A DNA stretch of 64,000 nucleotides from Nansenia antarctica (GCA_963989245.1 OZ022341.1:61254233-61318232), one strand, 5' to 3'; positions 22,577 to 37,372 are shown, counted from the first letter of the stretch. The notes: generated by a model from the letters alone, not told the origin. Numbers and translations: made by a program.

Positions 22577-23100
22577 TTCTTTTTCTGTAATTTTAGTTGA
22601 AATAGGGTGATATTCTGGGTCAGATAGCCTACTAACTAGTCGTGATATGACTTGAGCCTTATCGGGCTGGCCCAAATTCGTCCGTGCTGATCTCTCTCAA
22701 GCTGAACAACTTGTCAAAATGAGTTTTGTGACACTCGGTGGCAAAGTCTTTTTCCCTAAGATTTTTCTTAGATGAAATAAGATGACATTCTGGGCCAGAT
22801 CGGACTAGTCATGATATAACTTGATCTGGCCGCTCTCATGGTCCGTCTGTGCTGCTCTCTTTCAAGCTGAACAAATGATCAAAATTAGTTTTGCTTGAAA
22901 ACAGCTTGAAAACCAGCGCAAATTATTTTTCTGATGCTATTTTAACCTCGATATAACATCCATTTAGTTATTTCAGAGGCAAAGTCTTTTTCTGTCAAAT
23001 TTATTTTAGTTGAATTAGGGTGATATTCTGAGCCAGATAGCCTACTAACTACTCATGATATGACTTGATCTGGCGTTATCGGGCTTGTCTGAATTCCCCC
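22577..23100 (+). repeat. Three diverged tandem copies of a ~175-230 bp unit
   Basis: The word GGTGATATTCTGGG or a close variant recurs at about 22606, 22781 and 23008. Each time it is followed by a CAGAT and a GATATGACTTGA-type word, and preceded by TTTTTC(T/C)-rich sequence; copies 2 and 3 also share GGCAAAGTCTTTTT. It is non-coding and old, given the divergence. Confidence 0.75.
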
Positions 23101-23159
23101 GGGTCGGTCGGTCGGTGCTTGCTGGCCTGTTTTAGCCTACCCATGGACAACTGTTTTAA

Positions 23160-23484
23160 CACTAGAACAGCCATGCCTTTTTACCTACTAAAAGAGCCAC
23201 CTCGAGGGTCAAAGGTCTCTTTACAATGCTATGCTGCTATTTACACACAACGACCACTAGTTGGCCGCTTGTAAAGTAGCCTCCTTCCTACACAGAAAAA
23301 CTGCAAAATATCTTTATATTAGCTTATCCTGATGTGGTTTTGAAAATGTAAGGATACTGGGGTGGTAGAACACACATATCTAGGAAAAGTCATGAAAGGA
23401 GGGTCCTGGAATTTGATTGCGTGCAAAGATATAACATTTGTCTTTGCTCACAGGGGTCAAATGACTGTCATAGCTGTTCTAGTG
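23160..23484. mobile_element. piggyBac-type MITE, copy 1
   Basis: Flanked by TTAA on both sides (23156-23159 and 23485-23488), with inverted ends CACTAGAACAGCCATG and CATAGCTGTTCTAGTG. The 325-bp body has no coding function. A related, decayed copy is at 41625-41895. The TTAA duplication fits piggyBac-type transposition. Confidence 0.85.
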
Positions 23485-24290
23485 TTAATGCACCAACTAA
23501 CTGTTAACATTTTTAAAGAGCTGGGAGAGCTGTTATGGGCTCAGTAATTCATTAACATATACCGAAACAGAAATCCTATCTTAAGTGTGAACAATTCTGG
23601 CAAAGTAATTGTTTGATTACATAGTAATGCTACTGTATACAAAACATTACAGACAAAATGACCTAATATTGTACGTTAGATCTATTATCTAATTATCAGG
23701 TTACTATCTTCAGCCTACTTAATTTTGAGAGAATTCAGAGAGCGCCAGAGAAGAGCTCCATGTCCCACTGTCACCAAGTGTCCCATCGCAACAGTTAGAG
23801 CGAGTTGACACTGAAAGAGCTCCACCCAATCCGATTACTTCATCAACTCATCCAACCAAGTTGCATCCATAAACTCTCCTCTCAGTCAAGCAGCCCATGG
23901 GGATGAACCCGCTGAAAGATAGCGAGGATCAGTAGGCTATCATTCCTGAAGTTAGAGGAGATGGACCAAGTCATGGTGGAAGGGCCAAATCGACATTAAT
24001 GAACTTGGCAATAAAACGGACATAGGTAGGAAATACGTTTGATTGTAACCGGGAGTAAAAAAATAAATAGGTGGACGATGTACTCACAATATTGGAATAC
24101 AGCGAGAGGACGCAAACCAGACCGCAGGAGATATACGGTGAGAGCTCTTTGGGTTCATTAGGCAAACGAGTGACCCTGCAAGTGGAGTGGTTTTAGAGAG
24201 TTGACAAACGATTTCGTTGCCATACATTTGGGCTATAGCCTAAAATAAATATGTTCCAGGTGCGCATACTGTACACATACTTCGTAACTC

Positions 24291-24532
24291 GTGACGTTAG
24301 AATTATAAGGTTCTATCTCCATTTTTGTCAAAATTTAGTTTTTTACATAATCTGATCCATTAGGTGTTTATTAATGCCTGTGTGATGTTATTTTTAAAAT
24401 GTTGACATTTTTTAGTTAGTAATTCATAAAATACAAAGGTTCCATCTCACAAAACATAATGGAATGTAAAAACTTTGACGCTCAATATGAACTACCCTAA
24501 ACGGAGATAGAACCTTATAATTCTAAACTCAC
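24291..24532 (+). mobile_element. MITE family copy 2 (complete)
   Basis: The ends GTTAGAATTATAAGGTTC and GAACCTTATAATTCTAAA are inverse complements. The element is ~242 bp, AT-rich and non-coding. It ends ~110 bp before the acceptor of the kif26 exon at 24644. Confidence 0.85.
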
Positions 24533-24643
24533 GAGTTGCGCTCCTATATGTGGTGCGTTTGGCAAGCACATCCCTTCAAACTAACTCGCTCTTGGAATAA
24601 AGTTGTCTCTTTCGGCTATTGTATTTTCCCCCTCTTTCATAAG

Positions 24644-24880
24644 GTTGTTGAGGGAGAGAACCCGATTGCACTGGGTGTCAGAAAGAGGCTTCACTCGGCC
24701 CCGACGGAGGATGAGGGATGCGGGGGGCGGCCAAGCCCGGAGGGCGCTGGGTCCGTCTTGGTGACGGAGTTGCGCCACTGTGGGAAAAATGTCGAGGAAA
24801 CTCTTTGCCAACGATGTCAGATCATCGCTACAGAGCTGAACAGGCAAGCGCTCGCTCTGGCCGATCCCGCATCACTAAAG
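24644..24880 (+). CDS. kif26a: kif26 exon: first CxxC module
   Basis: Seventy-nine codons, phase 0 at both ends, between a pyrimidine-rich TTTCATAAG acceptor and an AAG|GTTTGT donor. The segment GVRKRLHSAP...GGRPSPEGAG aligns with human KIF26A SPRKRLPAGP...GSRPAPEGAG. TLCQRCQIIATELNRQAL matches the CxxCxxxLxELKRQA block of KIF26A and KIF26B. KIF26 proteins are atypical kinesins lacking ATP-driven motility. They bind microtubules, and KIF26A restrains GDNF-Ret signalling in enteric neurons. The RKRL motif favours KIF26A, but the paralogue (and any teleost duplicate) is not certain. Confidence 0.85.
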
Positions 24881-28055
<3,175 letters not shown>

Positions 28056-28335
28056 TCTTTTGCTCAATTCAATTGAATTTCAATTCAATTCAACTTTATT
28101 CTCCATGTGTGGTGCACTAGGAACATGACTTGGTATTCTCCATGCTGAACAAGCTACAGTATGTACAACAACAAGACGACAACACAACAATACTCAAGAC
28201 ACACAATATATACAGTACTAATACGAGTAAATAAATACTGTACAACTTAGTGCAAAAACATGTAAAGTGCAAGGTGCAATGATCAGGAGTTATTGAGGAG
28301 GACTATGGCTTTGGGGAAGAAACTGTTCAAGTGAC
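28056..28335 (-). mobile_element. LINE 3' UTR fragment
   Basis: AATTCAATTCAACTTTATTC leads into GTGCAAGGTGCAAT and GAGGACTATGGCTTTGGGG with AAACTGTTC. This is the usual minus-strand layout of a teleost LINE 3' UTR just past the ORF2 stop. No ORF remains. Confidence 0.5.
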
Positions 28336-28349
28336 GTGATGACTGACTA

Positions 28350-28351
<2 letters not shown>

Positions 28352-28402
<51 letters not shown>

Positions 28403-28419
28403 TGCGTGTGTGCGCGTGT
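28352..28419 (+). repeat. (TG)n and (TGCG)n compound microsatellite
   Basis: TG units change to TGCG units at about 28384. Confidence 0.95.
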
Positions 28420-28595
28420 TGTTGGATGCCTCGGATTCCTGTCAGGATAGCAGCCTACTCTGTAATGAAAGGTTAGAAAGAGCACAGACACTCTCATTAG
28501 AACTACAACATCCAGAGAGCTCCTCACATCTCTCCCATCCCCAGTGTATACACAGTAGGTCTCCACCACAGAGAGAAGTTGAGAGACTGTATCCC

Positions 28596-28596
<1 letters not shown>

Positions 28597-28627
<31 letters not shown>
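28597..28627 (+). repeat. (AAC)10 microsatellite
   Basis: Perfect CAA/AAC triplets, read as poly-Gln in one chance ORF. Confidence 0.95.
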
Positions 28628-28849
28628 GCTACAACTCGCATTGCAGTACAAGAAAGGTCAAATACCAACAAAACCCAATGGAGGTTTTCCTATTTTCCTC
28701 TTTCTCTTGTGGCTGCTAACTGCTGTAGGTTCGCTCGGAGTGCGGATCAGAGACCCTATAAAGACAAATATGTTCATTCCAATTTATTGGAATCCATTAA
28801 TTACATGAACTATTATCCTTGTATTAAGATGACCTCAATTCAACTTGAG

Positions 28850-29293
28850 TGATTTTTTAATATAAATATAAAAGATTTGCTAGTACATGCAGCATTAAAA
28901 AGCGACAAACAAAATAAACTAAAAAGACATTTAAAAACACCAAAATACATTACGAACATATATACAGACAAAGGGGCTCCAATCTGGAATGTTCTGGGTT
29001 TGGAGTCCTCAAACCTGGTATATGGAATAAAATGTGGGGTCTGTTCTAAATGGTACATTGGTGAAACTAAGAACAAACTTTGTGAACGTTTAAAACAGCA
29101 CCTTTACAGGATAAATCGGATTGAGGAATCCACCCTACTGTACGAACATTTTAGAGATCATGGTAGGGAGAATCTCCTGATTGTAGGCCTGGAATCTGGA
29201 ACCTGTTGGTCAAAAAGACAGAGAATGATGAGGGAAAGACACTGGATTAAAGAACTAAACACAATTTCACCCAGTGGTTTAAATGAAATATAA
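28850..29293 (+). mobile_element. Penelope-like element, GIY-YIG endonuclease end
   Basis: An ORF at 28877-29293 (138 residues) carries a GIY-YIG nuclease domain. It shows VYGI (48-51), the CxxC pair IKCGVCSKW, YIGET (60-64), the arginine of ERLKQH, HFRDHG (91-96) and ERHWIKELNTISPSGLNEI at the C-terminus. The cysteine-bearing GIY-YIG followed by WI..L.T..P.GLN is the hallmark of Penelope-like retroelement endonucleases. The reverse-transcriptase part is missing upstream, so this is a 5'-truncated copy. All expected catalytic positions seem present. Confidence 0.8.
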
Positions 29294-29591
29294 AAACTTA
29301 CCTCTCATTTAATATGTACAGTCCAGCCCTGAAAAAAATCTGTAAAGGAAAAAAACACTTACCTGTGATCTGATAGAACCTGAAAAAAGTTTAAAAATAA
29401 AATAAAAAATACAGTTAAATTGGGTGCTTACCTGGATACGTACTGAGGTTCTGAAGCCGGAGATCCTTGAGTCTTGAATTGTGGATGGTCGACGACATAA
29501 TCTGAACAAAGATCTGAAAGTAGAGAAAAAAACTAAAAGATTAGTGTGCCCGTGCATTCTGCGAGCCTTCGGGCAAGCAGGGCCTTTTATT
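29294..29591. other. Repetitive flank of the Penelope-like copy
   Basis: CTTACCT recurs at about 29299, 29359 and 29427, in a similar context each time: AAAAA-rich sequence and CCTGAAAAAA. It looks like a degenerate tandem 3' terminal structure of the element. No coding. Confidence 0.35.
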
Positions 29592-29656
29592 CCCCTAACC
29601 TAACCCTACCCCTAACCCTAACCGTAGCACCCTAGCACCTAACCCTAACCCTAATT
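29592..29656 (-). repeat. Interstitial telomeric repeat
   Basis: About 65 bases of CCCTAA units and variants (CCTAACCCTAACC, with GTAGCACC interruptions). This is vertebrate telomere (TTAGGG)n sequence on the minus strand. It lies 300 bp past the Penelope-like ORF. Confidence 0.85.
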
Positions 29657-30251
29657 TTCGCACATGTACCGTAACATATATATAAAACAAACAAAAAGAT
29701 AGCATAGGGACATGTTGGTGACTAGGCAGTAGTTATCTCAAAGAGGCAAAAATTGGATGTGGCCATTCTGGTCTGTTCATGTAACAGAGTTGGGACTCTA
29801 GGTTGATATGCTCTGTGGCTCCAGTGTTCTCTATGCACCCAAGGACCCCACAGACTGAGCAGCTAAGGGAGAGCCTGACGACCTCCCAGGGGACAGCTCG
29901 TGGAAGCTGGCTGACTCAACTGCAAGCGACTCGACTGTGCTCAGCTTCCCTTAGCGATCCTAGCCTTCACGCTAACACAGCCACAGTAAGGGCCCAAGAT
30001 CTGTCAAAAACCATCTACTTCAAAACGGCCAGCGATGTGCCAGGGACAAGTGGAGGGAAGTGACTTATGAGGAAAAGTCAGTCTTTGGTAGCCTAATAGG
30101 CATCTTCTTCCCGGAAAGTCAGAGTGGATTTTTCAGCTTGTAGAGCTGTGTCTTTAAGAACACAAAGGCTGTGGATATAGTCATTTCTTTTAATGATCCT
30201 CATCATCCTCAATTATCCTTTTGTATGAAGCTGCTCTCCTACGAGAGGATA

Positions 30252-30290
30252 GTCTTCTTCTTCTTCTTCTTCTTCTTCTTCTTCTTCTTC

Positions 30291-30326
<36 letters not shown>
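30252..30326 (+). repeat. (TTC)13(GTA)12 compound triplet repeat
   Basis: A pure TTC tract switches abruptly to GTA. GAA/TTC tracts can form triplexes. A poly-Phe/poly-Val ORF across it is an artefact. Confidence 0.95.
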
Positions 30327-30557
30327 TTTATTTACAAACAGTCTAAATGTATAAATGGTACAGTTTCTCAACAAGCTTTTAGATTATTATTATTATCTTA
30401 TATTTTTGATACAGATGAATTATACATTTAGAGGACAGTAATTATATATGTTAATGATTATCTAACTACTCAGAGAATAATATATAATGCTAATTGGCCT
30501 TAATAGCAATGATGTACAAACCTCATTTGTGATTTTGCTCCTCAACTCTGTGGTTAG

Positions 30558-31603
30558 TATGTTACGTCCAGATCTGTATGCAGACCTTGTCTTTTGTGTT
30601 TCCTTGTGTCTCCCCTCTCACTATCATTCTACATTCAGGTCTTCGTCTGCAATTGGTCATTTAACCCCGTCATTCATCATCTGTTCCTGTCCAATCAGAA
30701 GGTTGTCCGTCTGTTTAAAAACTCCACTTGACATTGTCAGTCGATCCGATCTCTGTGTGTCTGTTTGTAATTTGTCGACCCTTGTTGAAAAACTGAAAGT
30801 TGAAAACTATAAAAATGTGTGTTTTTGTTTGGATTGCTATACACATTGGTGTTTTTTTTTGTTAACTCGTTTTATGTTACTAGTACGCCATAGGAAACAG
30901 GTGAGCAGGTGAGATACCCTTGGGTTTGTAATGGTCTGCATTACGTAGGGTTTATCTCTGTTAAATTCACTATAGCCTACTAGGCAAAGGAGCGGATGCC
31001 CCCTCTGTATTTATTAGTTTAGGTTGTATAAATACAGTATACACTAGTTCAGCGGTTCCCAACCTTTTTGGACTCAAGGCCCATTTAAAAATCTCAAAAG
31101 TATTCGCGGCCCACACAGGCATTTTATGCATGCCTAAAATGTTTTGGGGGGTGTCTCATCATTATTCTCCATAAGTTCCTATCTATCTGTATCACACTGA
31201 TGATGCTTTTTTTTGTTTTGTTGTTGAAGGTTTTAAAGAAAAAAATACAGTACCATGAAATTGTTTTTTTTAAAGAAAGATTCCCCCCCCCCCCCCCCCC
31301 CATGATTTGGCGGCCCGCTTGCAGTACCCTCGCAGCCCACCAGAGGGTCGCGGCCCATAGGTTGGGAATCGCTGCACTAGTTAGTAGAGCACTTTATTTT
31401 CTATTTCCCTTCGTTGGCACCACTCGTAGTATACCTGTTGTCCTTTGGCGTATGTATTGTAAACTGACCATATTGTAAATAAACTCTTCCACTGCAGTTC
31501 TGTTGGTCTGTGGCATGTTTATTTCCCTACATTAGCTTGTTGTATACACTCTTTTGTTTCGGCTCCCCTACACCTCCTAGACGTGTAAGGTTCCTGTAAC
31601 AGC
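30558..31603 (+). mobile_element. Probable solo LTR, interrupted by a hAT MITE
   Basis: Starts TGTTACGTCC and ends TTCCTGTAACA (short inverted TGTTAC/GTAACA). Inside are a TATA-like word (ACTATAAAAATG, ~30805) and AATAAA at ~31477 followed by a T/G-rich region, the expected U3-R-U5 order. No internal gag/pol or second LTR is present. I could not confirm a target duplication, so the boundaries are tentative. Confidence 0.4.
31050..31374. mobile_element. hAT MITE with exact 8-bp target duplication
   Basis: The ends CAGCGGTTCCCAACCT and AGGTTGGGAATCGCTG are inverse complements with one mismatch. CACTAGTT flanks both sides (31042-31049 and 31375-31382). The 325-bp body is non-coding, with a C-run at 31285-31301. 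It is nested inside the LTR-like segment. Confidence 0.9.
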
Positions 31604-31853
31604 TTCTTTTACAGTGTGTTTAAGATAAGTCTCCATACCATCTGTACCACCTGTAATGAGAAAAGGGATGAGAATTGTTCAGAGCTTTCAGGATAGATCA
31701 CACTTTCAGCTTTTCCTCCTCTACATGGCTCTTTCTCTTTTTACCTTTTACACATATCTCCTATTTTGATTCTCTGTCTGTCTGTCTGTCATCTCTGTTC
31801 TGGTTTCACACCCAATCAGATTGTTTCTGGGGTGTGACTCCTCTGCACCACCA

Positions 31854-31966
<113 letters not shown>

Positions 31967-32066
31967 TTCAGCCTCTGTGGCCTTTATTTGTGCATCTTCC
32001 AGCTGTCTGATTGAAAAGTACACGACTGACTCCATCACTCAGCCAGGCAGGGGCTATGAAACAACA

Positions 32067-32126
32067 CTACACGCACACGCACGCACACACACACACGCAC
32101 ACACGCGCACACACGCACACACGCAC

Positions 32127-32185
<59 letters not shown>
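32067..32185 (+). repeat. (AC)n microsatellite with CG steps
   Basis: The first half is interrupted by ACGC steps; the second half is pure AC. Confidence 0.97.
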
Positions 32186-32186
<1 letters not shown>

Positions 32187-33624
32187 CCCTCTCACTGAGG
32201 CTAACCCAGTATGTTTTATAGTAAGGCTGCAGCATTAAACCACACAGCAGTAATCTGGTGTCAGGGGGCAGTATAGACACAAGAATCTGAGGGAATCTCT
32301 CTCTCACATAGAACACTCACACTGTAGGTGTTAGTGTGGATCCTTTAGTGTTCAAAAACAAAAGCTACAAAATACAGTATTTTCTTATTATCACTTATTT
32401 GTGCCTCTTCATACCCAACGAAATAAGGAGTTATTATACTGTATTGTTTGTTTTTGTTGACGTATGGAATGTGTTCGGCTAGGCTCAAATTATATTTTTA
32501 AATTATAAGTATTGCTTCTGATGTGTAGTTCCTTAAACACAACAGGTCATAGAAATGAACTATTTGTATGTTAAAAAGCATTTTCCCCTTTATGCGGGGT
32601 ACACACATAAGGATTTTCGAAATCTTAACTGATTTGTTATCTGCGACAGACCCCACACATGAAGATAGAAAATCTTGGATTGAACAGCCTTGATCGTATT
32701 GTGTGTGGTGTGCGCCGATTTTCCCATTTCAGCACCCCACAGACATAAAGATTATGGTTACGACAGACTCCAGACTCTCTACAGTCTCGTTCCCCAAGCC
32801 AGAAATCTCGCGTGAACCCATCCTTTTAATATTGCCTTTAAATTACAAAATAATTAAATTAAGATTATATAATGATTAAAGCACTTTGAGCCGCAACGTT
32901 TGCAGGAAAAGCGCTATACAAATAAAGTTGTTATTATTATTATTATTATTATTATCTAACGTAGTACCCTGACTGACCTGTACGAGGCAACCATGTGCGA
33001 CAGGCCAAATAAAGTGCCGAATAACGAAAAGAAGAAGTCAGCTCGCTTCTTGATTGGCTACATTCCATCCACGTCATAGTCGGACTCACGAGCAGGGTTG
33101 CCAGATGGGAATGACATTTTCCACCCTAACCACAGTCTAAAACCGCTAAAGTTACCTTAGTGACAGCGTTGTAAATAACGTTAACTGCCTAGGGGTGTTG
33201 GTGGGTTTCAGCAGTTGTAGCAGTTTCAGCAGTTTGTTTTGGTAGCAAGGGGAGAACACTTGCACTCAATCTTAGCTCCTGACTCCACTTAAGGGATTCT
33301 CCTCAGCAGAGCCTTAAGGCCAAATTGGACATTTGCTCTCAGTGCTGGTCCTTCCTTTGTCCACCCCTGCCCATACAGAGGCATCTCTTAAAAAAACGCA
33401 CTTAGTGTCTCTCGGCTTTGACGGGAGCATGCTCGGATGAGTTCACCTCAAGCGTTAGAGGTTGTTCCCTTACTACACTGTCCTAGCTTGCCTTGTTATG
33501 CATCCTGGGTAGGATGCCTTGTACTCGTCAGATGATTAACCTTGCACAAAATTAGGGGCATACATCTTCCAAGGCCAGCCAGTTGTGAACGTCATGAACT
33601 GCAGATACAGTGTCTAGGCTCTTT
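32186..33624. other. kif26 intron 2; MITE scraps only
   Basis: A possible decayed inverted-repeat element starts at about 32596 (GCGGGGTACACACATAAGG). A LINE-type tail (GAAAAGCGCTATACAAATAA plus (ATT)n) lies at 32880-32956. No gene seen. Confidence 0.4.
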
Positions 33625-33860
33625 GTGACGTTAGAATTATAAGGTTCTGTCAAAATTGAGTTTTTTACATAATCTTATCCATTAGGTGTTTATTAATGCC
33701 TGTGTGGTGTTATTTTTAAAATATTGAGCCATTTTTGAGTTAGTAATTAATAAAATACAAAGGTTCCATCTCACAAAACATAATGGAATGTAAAAACTTT
33801 GACGCTCAATATCTCTGAACTACCCTAAACGGAGATAGAACCTTATAATTCTAAGCTCAC
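33625..33860 (+). mobile_element. MITE family copy 3
   Basis: Ends GTGACGTTAGAATTATAAGG and CCTTATAATTCTAAGCTCAC. Same family and orientation as 24291-24532, with a short deletion after the left inverted repeat. Confidence 0.85.
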
Positions 33861-35045
33861 GTCTTGTACAACACAGGAATGAGCTTATCAACAATGACAT
33901 AAGATGAACGTATGTCACTATCAGGCTGCCATTGTTCCAGCTTGTGTGGACTTACGCACATTAGGCTCAGCAGAACGCTTTCGATATTTCACAAGCTCGT
34001 TATTACTCTGTTGCTTTTGTTTGCTTTTGCCTCACCACTAACACGTGTGTGTCTGTATCTGTCTGTCTGGCTTTGTCGAGTGTCGATGAAATGTGTATGG
34101 ATCAGCTCATCATGAAACTTGTATGGATCATCTCCCTTCGGATCCCTGTCTGTGTGACACAACCGGCTAATCCGAGCTAGCCGGCCAGTGGCCACGTGAC
34201 AAAAATGAAATGGACTCTGGCTTGCTGTCTCAGCGTTACAGCACTGAGAAGTGACAGGGGTTTTTAAGTGAGCTTGGGGTGGAGGGGGACTCCCAGGGGA
34301 AGGTATGCTACTCATTTCTGGGCTTCGCTTGGTCGGAGACAGCTTCACCAAGGACTTTCTTACTCCTCAGGTCAGCTCTTCTGTTCCCACTCACTCTGCC
34401 TCCTCTCACACTGCACCGGCTGGGGACCTTGCTGTCGCTGGACGCGCGACTGCTGGCTATGCTGTTTTTTGTGTTCTCCCCTCCACCCCAGGGACAGCTG
34501 GAAGTCTGAAGTGCACGGTGACCCCCAACCTGTACAGGATTGGGGCAGAGTCAGTGATTCTAGGCTGAGCTTGGTTGGGTCTGCTTCGCATACCATGACA
34601 AAAGCATGGACCAGAGTGTTGTCCTTTTACTTTTTTTTTTTTTTTTACAACCTGAAATTCATTCAATCTTGATCCAAAAACACCCTTGTAGCAATTTACA
34701 TTCGTTAATTTCCTTAATCTAAGGAAATATTTCAGTCATTGAATTAAATTGGGAATATGACCCCGAATATATAACTGATATATAACTGAGTGTTTAGGAC
34801 TGGGCTGAGCATCAATTCAATAGGAATCATACTGTGTCAAACTGGCCACTCATCTTCACAGTCTCAATGGTGACACTCGAGCCTCGGTCCTCAGTCCTCT
34901 GAACCGCTTAATTGGTTCACCCACCATGTACAATTGGTGATTTGCAGATTAAGAGCCTATCAAAGTGTATTAGCCCTGCGGCCAATAGTTTCATTGGTTC
35001 AGATCAGTGAGTCAGTGAGAACTGCACATGGGTAAATCCATCTAC
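33861..35045. other. kif26 intron 2; no gene recognised
   Basis: Several overlapping ORFs at 34268-34670 are GC-rich but share no motif with any family I know. A T-run lies at about 34629. Confidence 0.4.
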
Positions 35046-35290
35046 GTGAGCTTAGAATGATAAGGTTCTATCTCCGTTTAGGGTAGTTCAGAGATATTGA
35101 GCGTCAAAGTTTTTACATTCCATTATGTTTTGTGAGATGGAACCATTGTATTTTATGAATTACTAACTCAAAAATGTCAACATTTTAAAAATAACACCAC
35201 ACAGGCATTAATAAACACCTATTGGATCAGATTATGGAAAAAACTAAATTTTGACAAAAATGGAGATAGAACCTTATAATTCTAACGTCA
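35046..35290 (-). mobile_element. MITE family copy 4
   Basis: Starts GTGAGCTTAGAATGATAAGG and ends CCTTATAATTCTAACGTCA. It is inverted relative to the copies at 24291 and 33625. It lies 1.2 kb from copy 3, so the two could form a stem in a transcript. Confidence 0.85.
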
Positions 35291-36838
35291 GCGGAGTCTC
35301 CCTCGCCCATTACCTCTGATCAAGACTGTTCTTGGAATGGGACTGGTTCCTTTGATAAGGTTCCATGATAACTTTTGGGATTACAGTTTATTCTGCCACT
35401 ACAGTAATCATATTAGAGGGTATTTATTCTGCCTCTACCGTAGCCACATTACATGGTACTGTATTTATTCTGCCTCTACAATATATTCTTAGCCATATTA
35501 GAGGGGATTTTTTGCTTTATAAATAACAATGAAATAATGTATTATTTATTTAGAGCTCAGGAATCTGTGGGTTGTCTTTTGTATTCTTCTTTCATCATCC
35601 TTTGCTGACAACGGTCGGTCCAGACACATCATGGTTAACGTTCATCAGAGACCAATCAATTTACACCTCGTCTGCGAGGCCCTGGTTGTGCTGTCGCCAT
35701 GGTAATGGTGATGAGGGATGGTTGGCCTCTTTACTATGTCTCCTGGAATGTCAGTATGTGTGGAAAAGTATTGGTGAGGTAGAGGCGGGAGGAATGGGAC
35801 AAATCTGTGAGGCCCTTAGGTTCGTTGTGATTGCGGTGGATGATTGGCGGTCACAGTGGATGGGGGGGCTTCTGAAGGGTGTATTTGTGCGAGTGTGTAA
35901 GTGCAAGGGTTGGGGGGCGGGGGGGGGGGGGGGGGGGCGGGGCACTGCATTGGCAGTCCTGGCCAAAAATAACATGCTCACTATGATTTTCCAGCTGAAA
36001 CGGACAATAATTTGTGGAGCGGTGGAAATTACCATGTTGTGTTTGTGCAGTCGTCACAGATTTGTCAGCGGGAGCTCCAGAGAGGAGGACACACAAAGAA
36101 AACAGAACAGGTGTTGTGTCTGCATTACATTAAACCATTGTTGGTACTCCTCCAGCCCTGCTTCAGTTTGTTAGTTGTTTTGGAACTAAACCACCTAAAT
36201 GAAATGAACAGAATTATCAGGTAGACTCGCACACAAGCTGTTATAGCCCAATGTTCTGAATGTTCATTATAGCATCCCACCTCCGAGGCAAAGCGTTTAG
36301 TTATTGAGTGGCTTTTTCCTTTTATTCTTTTAATAATATTGTTACAATTACCTTCTGTATGTGATGGATGAATCTAATTTCCTGACTCGTTTTCTTATTG
36401 TTAATCCAGTTTCTTTATACACAGCACTATGAAAATACACATTTGCTAAATAACTGGAAACTTGTATTTTATCTTCTTTTAGCTATATAGTTTGGATCGA
36501 AAAGAAAAAACAATTACTATGGGGTCAAAGAAGAGATTCTCACCTGGGTTTTTCATCAAATTGCATTCACCGTTTAGAAAGTACACCATTTTCTCCACTT
36601 AGAAATTAATGAATGTGTAATTTACTGTAAATTCAATTTAGTGAAAATCATGATATTTTTGTGCTGTACAGGTAGACCTTGCTTTTTTTTGCTGCATCCA
36701 GTGTAATGGCTTAAATCATTAGCATATTTCCATTAATTATCTCAGAGTATGGGCACTTTCGTAATAGACAAAGTCTGGTAAGTGCATAGAGTGCTCACAT
36801 ACTGTATGTAAAAAGCCTGACCAGAGCATAGGCAGAAT

Positions 36839-36841
<3 letters not shown>
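35291..36841. other. kif26 intron 2; no gene recognised
   Basis: A ~25-base G-run with few interruptions lies at 35917-35941. The 200-codon ORF spanning it (35572-36174) has no motif and contains the homopolymer, so I do not accept it as a gene. Confidence 0.45.

Positions 36842-36881
<40 letters not shown>
36842..36881 (+). repeat. (AC)20 microsatellite
   Basis: Perfect AC units. Confidence 0.97.
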
Positions 36882-36883
<2 letters not shown>

Positions 36884-37250
36884 CAGACAGCTGCTTGCTG
36901 AAAGAGAGAGGAGAGAAGTGTAAGTTTAGATAACTGCTTTGTACCATGGAAAACATGGAAGGATATCTTTCATTGAAGGAGGAGACAAAGAGAAATAAGA
37001 GAGAGAGAGAGAAAGAGAGAGAGAGGGAGAGAGAGACCAAAATTGAGGGGGAGATGATTGAGCAGTACATGAGTAAGGGAGGTTATTACTTACTCCACTA
37101 CCAGTAAGTGTTTTTGGGGGTCGGGGCATAAGTGTGATGACAACAAAGAAAGAGCGAAAGAAGAATAGATGGAGGGCACAGACTCTCCAGAAGAGAGTGA
37201 GAGAGTCAAACAACGGGTGGGGGATGAGAGATTGCAGTGGAGACAGAGTG

Positions 37251-37297
37251 CGTGTGTGTGTGTGTCTTAGGCTGTGTGTGTGTGTGTGTGTCTTAGG

Positions 37298-37331
<34 letters not shown>

Positions 37332-37338
37332 GGCTGTG

Positions 37339-37372
<34 letters not shown>
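37251..37372 (+). repeat. (TG)n tract with periodic TTAGGC steps
   Basis: TG runs are separated three times by CTTAGGC or TTAGGC, giving a higher-order repeat. Not telomeric despite the TTAGG core. Confidence 0.9.

Noticed and set aside
29592..29656. Chromosome end (telomere)
   Set aside because: Only ~65 degenerate bases, with ordinary sequence on both sides; an interstitial tract.
30171..30431. Poly-Phe/poly-Val ORF
   Set aside because: Translation of the (TTC)n(GTA)n compound repeat.
35572..36174. 200-codon plus-strand ORF
   Set aside because: Contains a long G homopolymer, has no motif and no splice context; likely chance.
37251..37372. Telomere-like TTAGG motifs
   Set aside because: They are TTAGGC interruptions in a TG microsatellite, not TTAGGG arrays.
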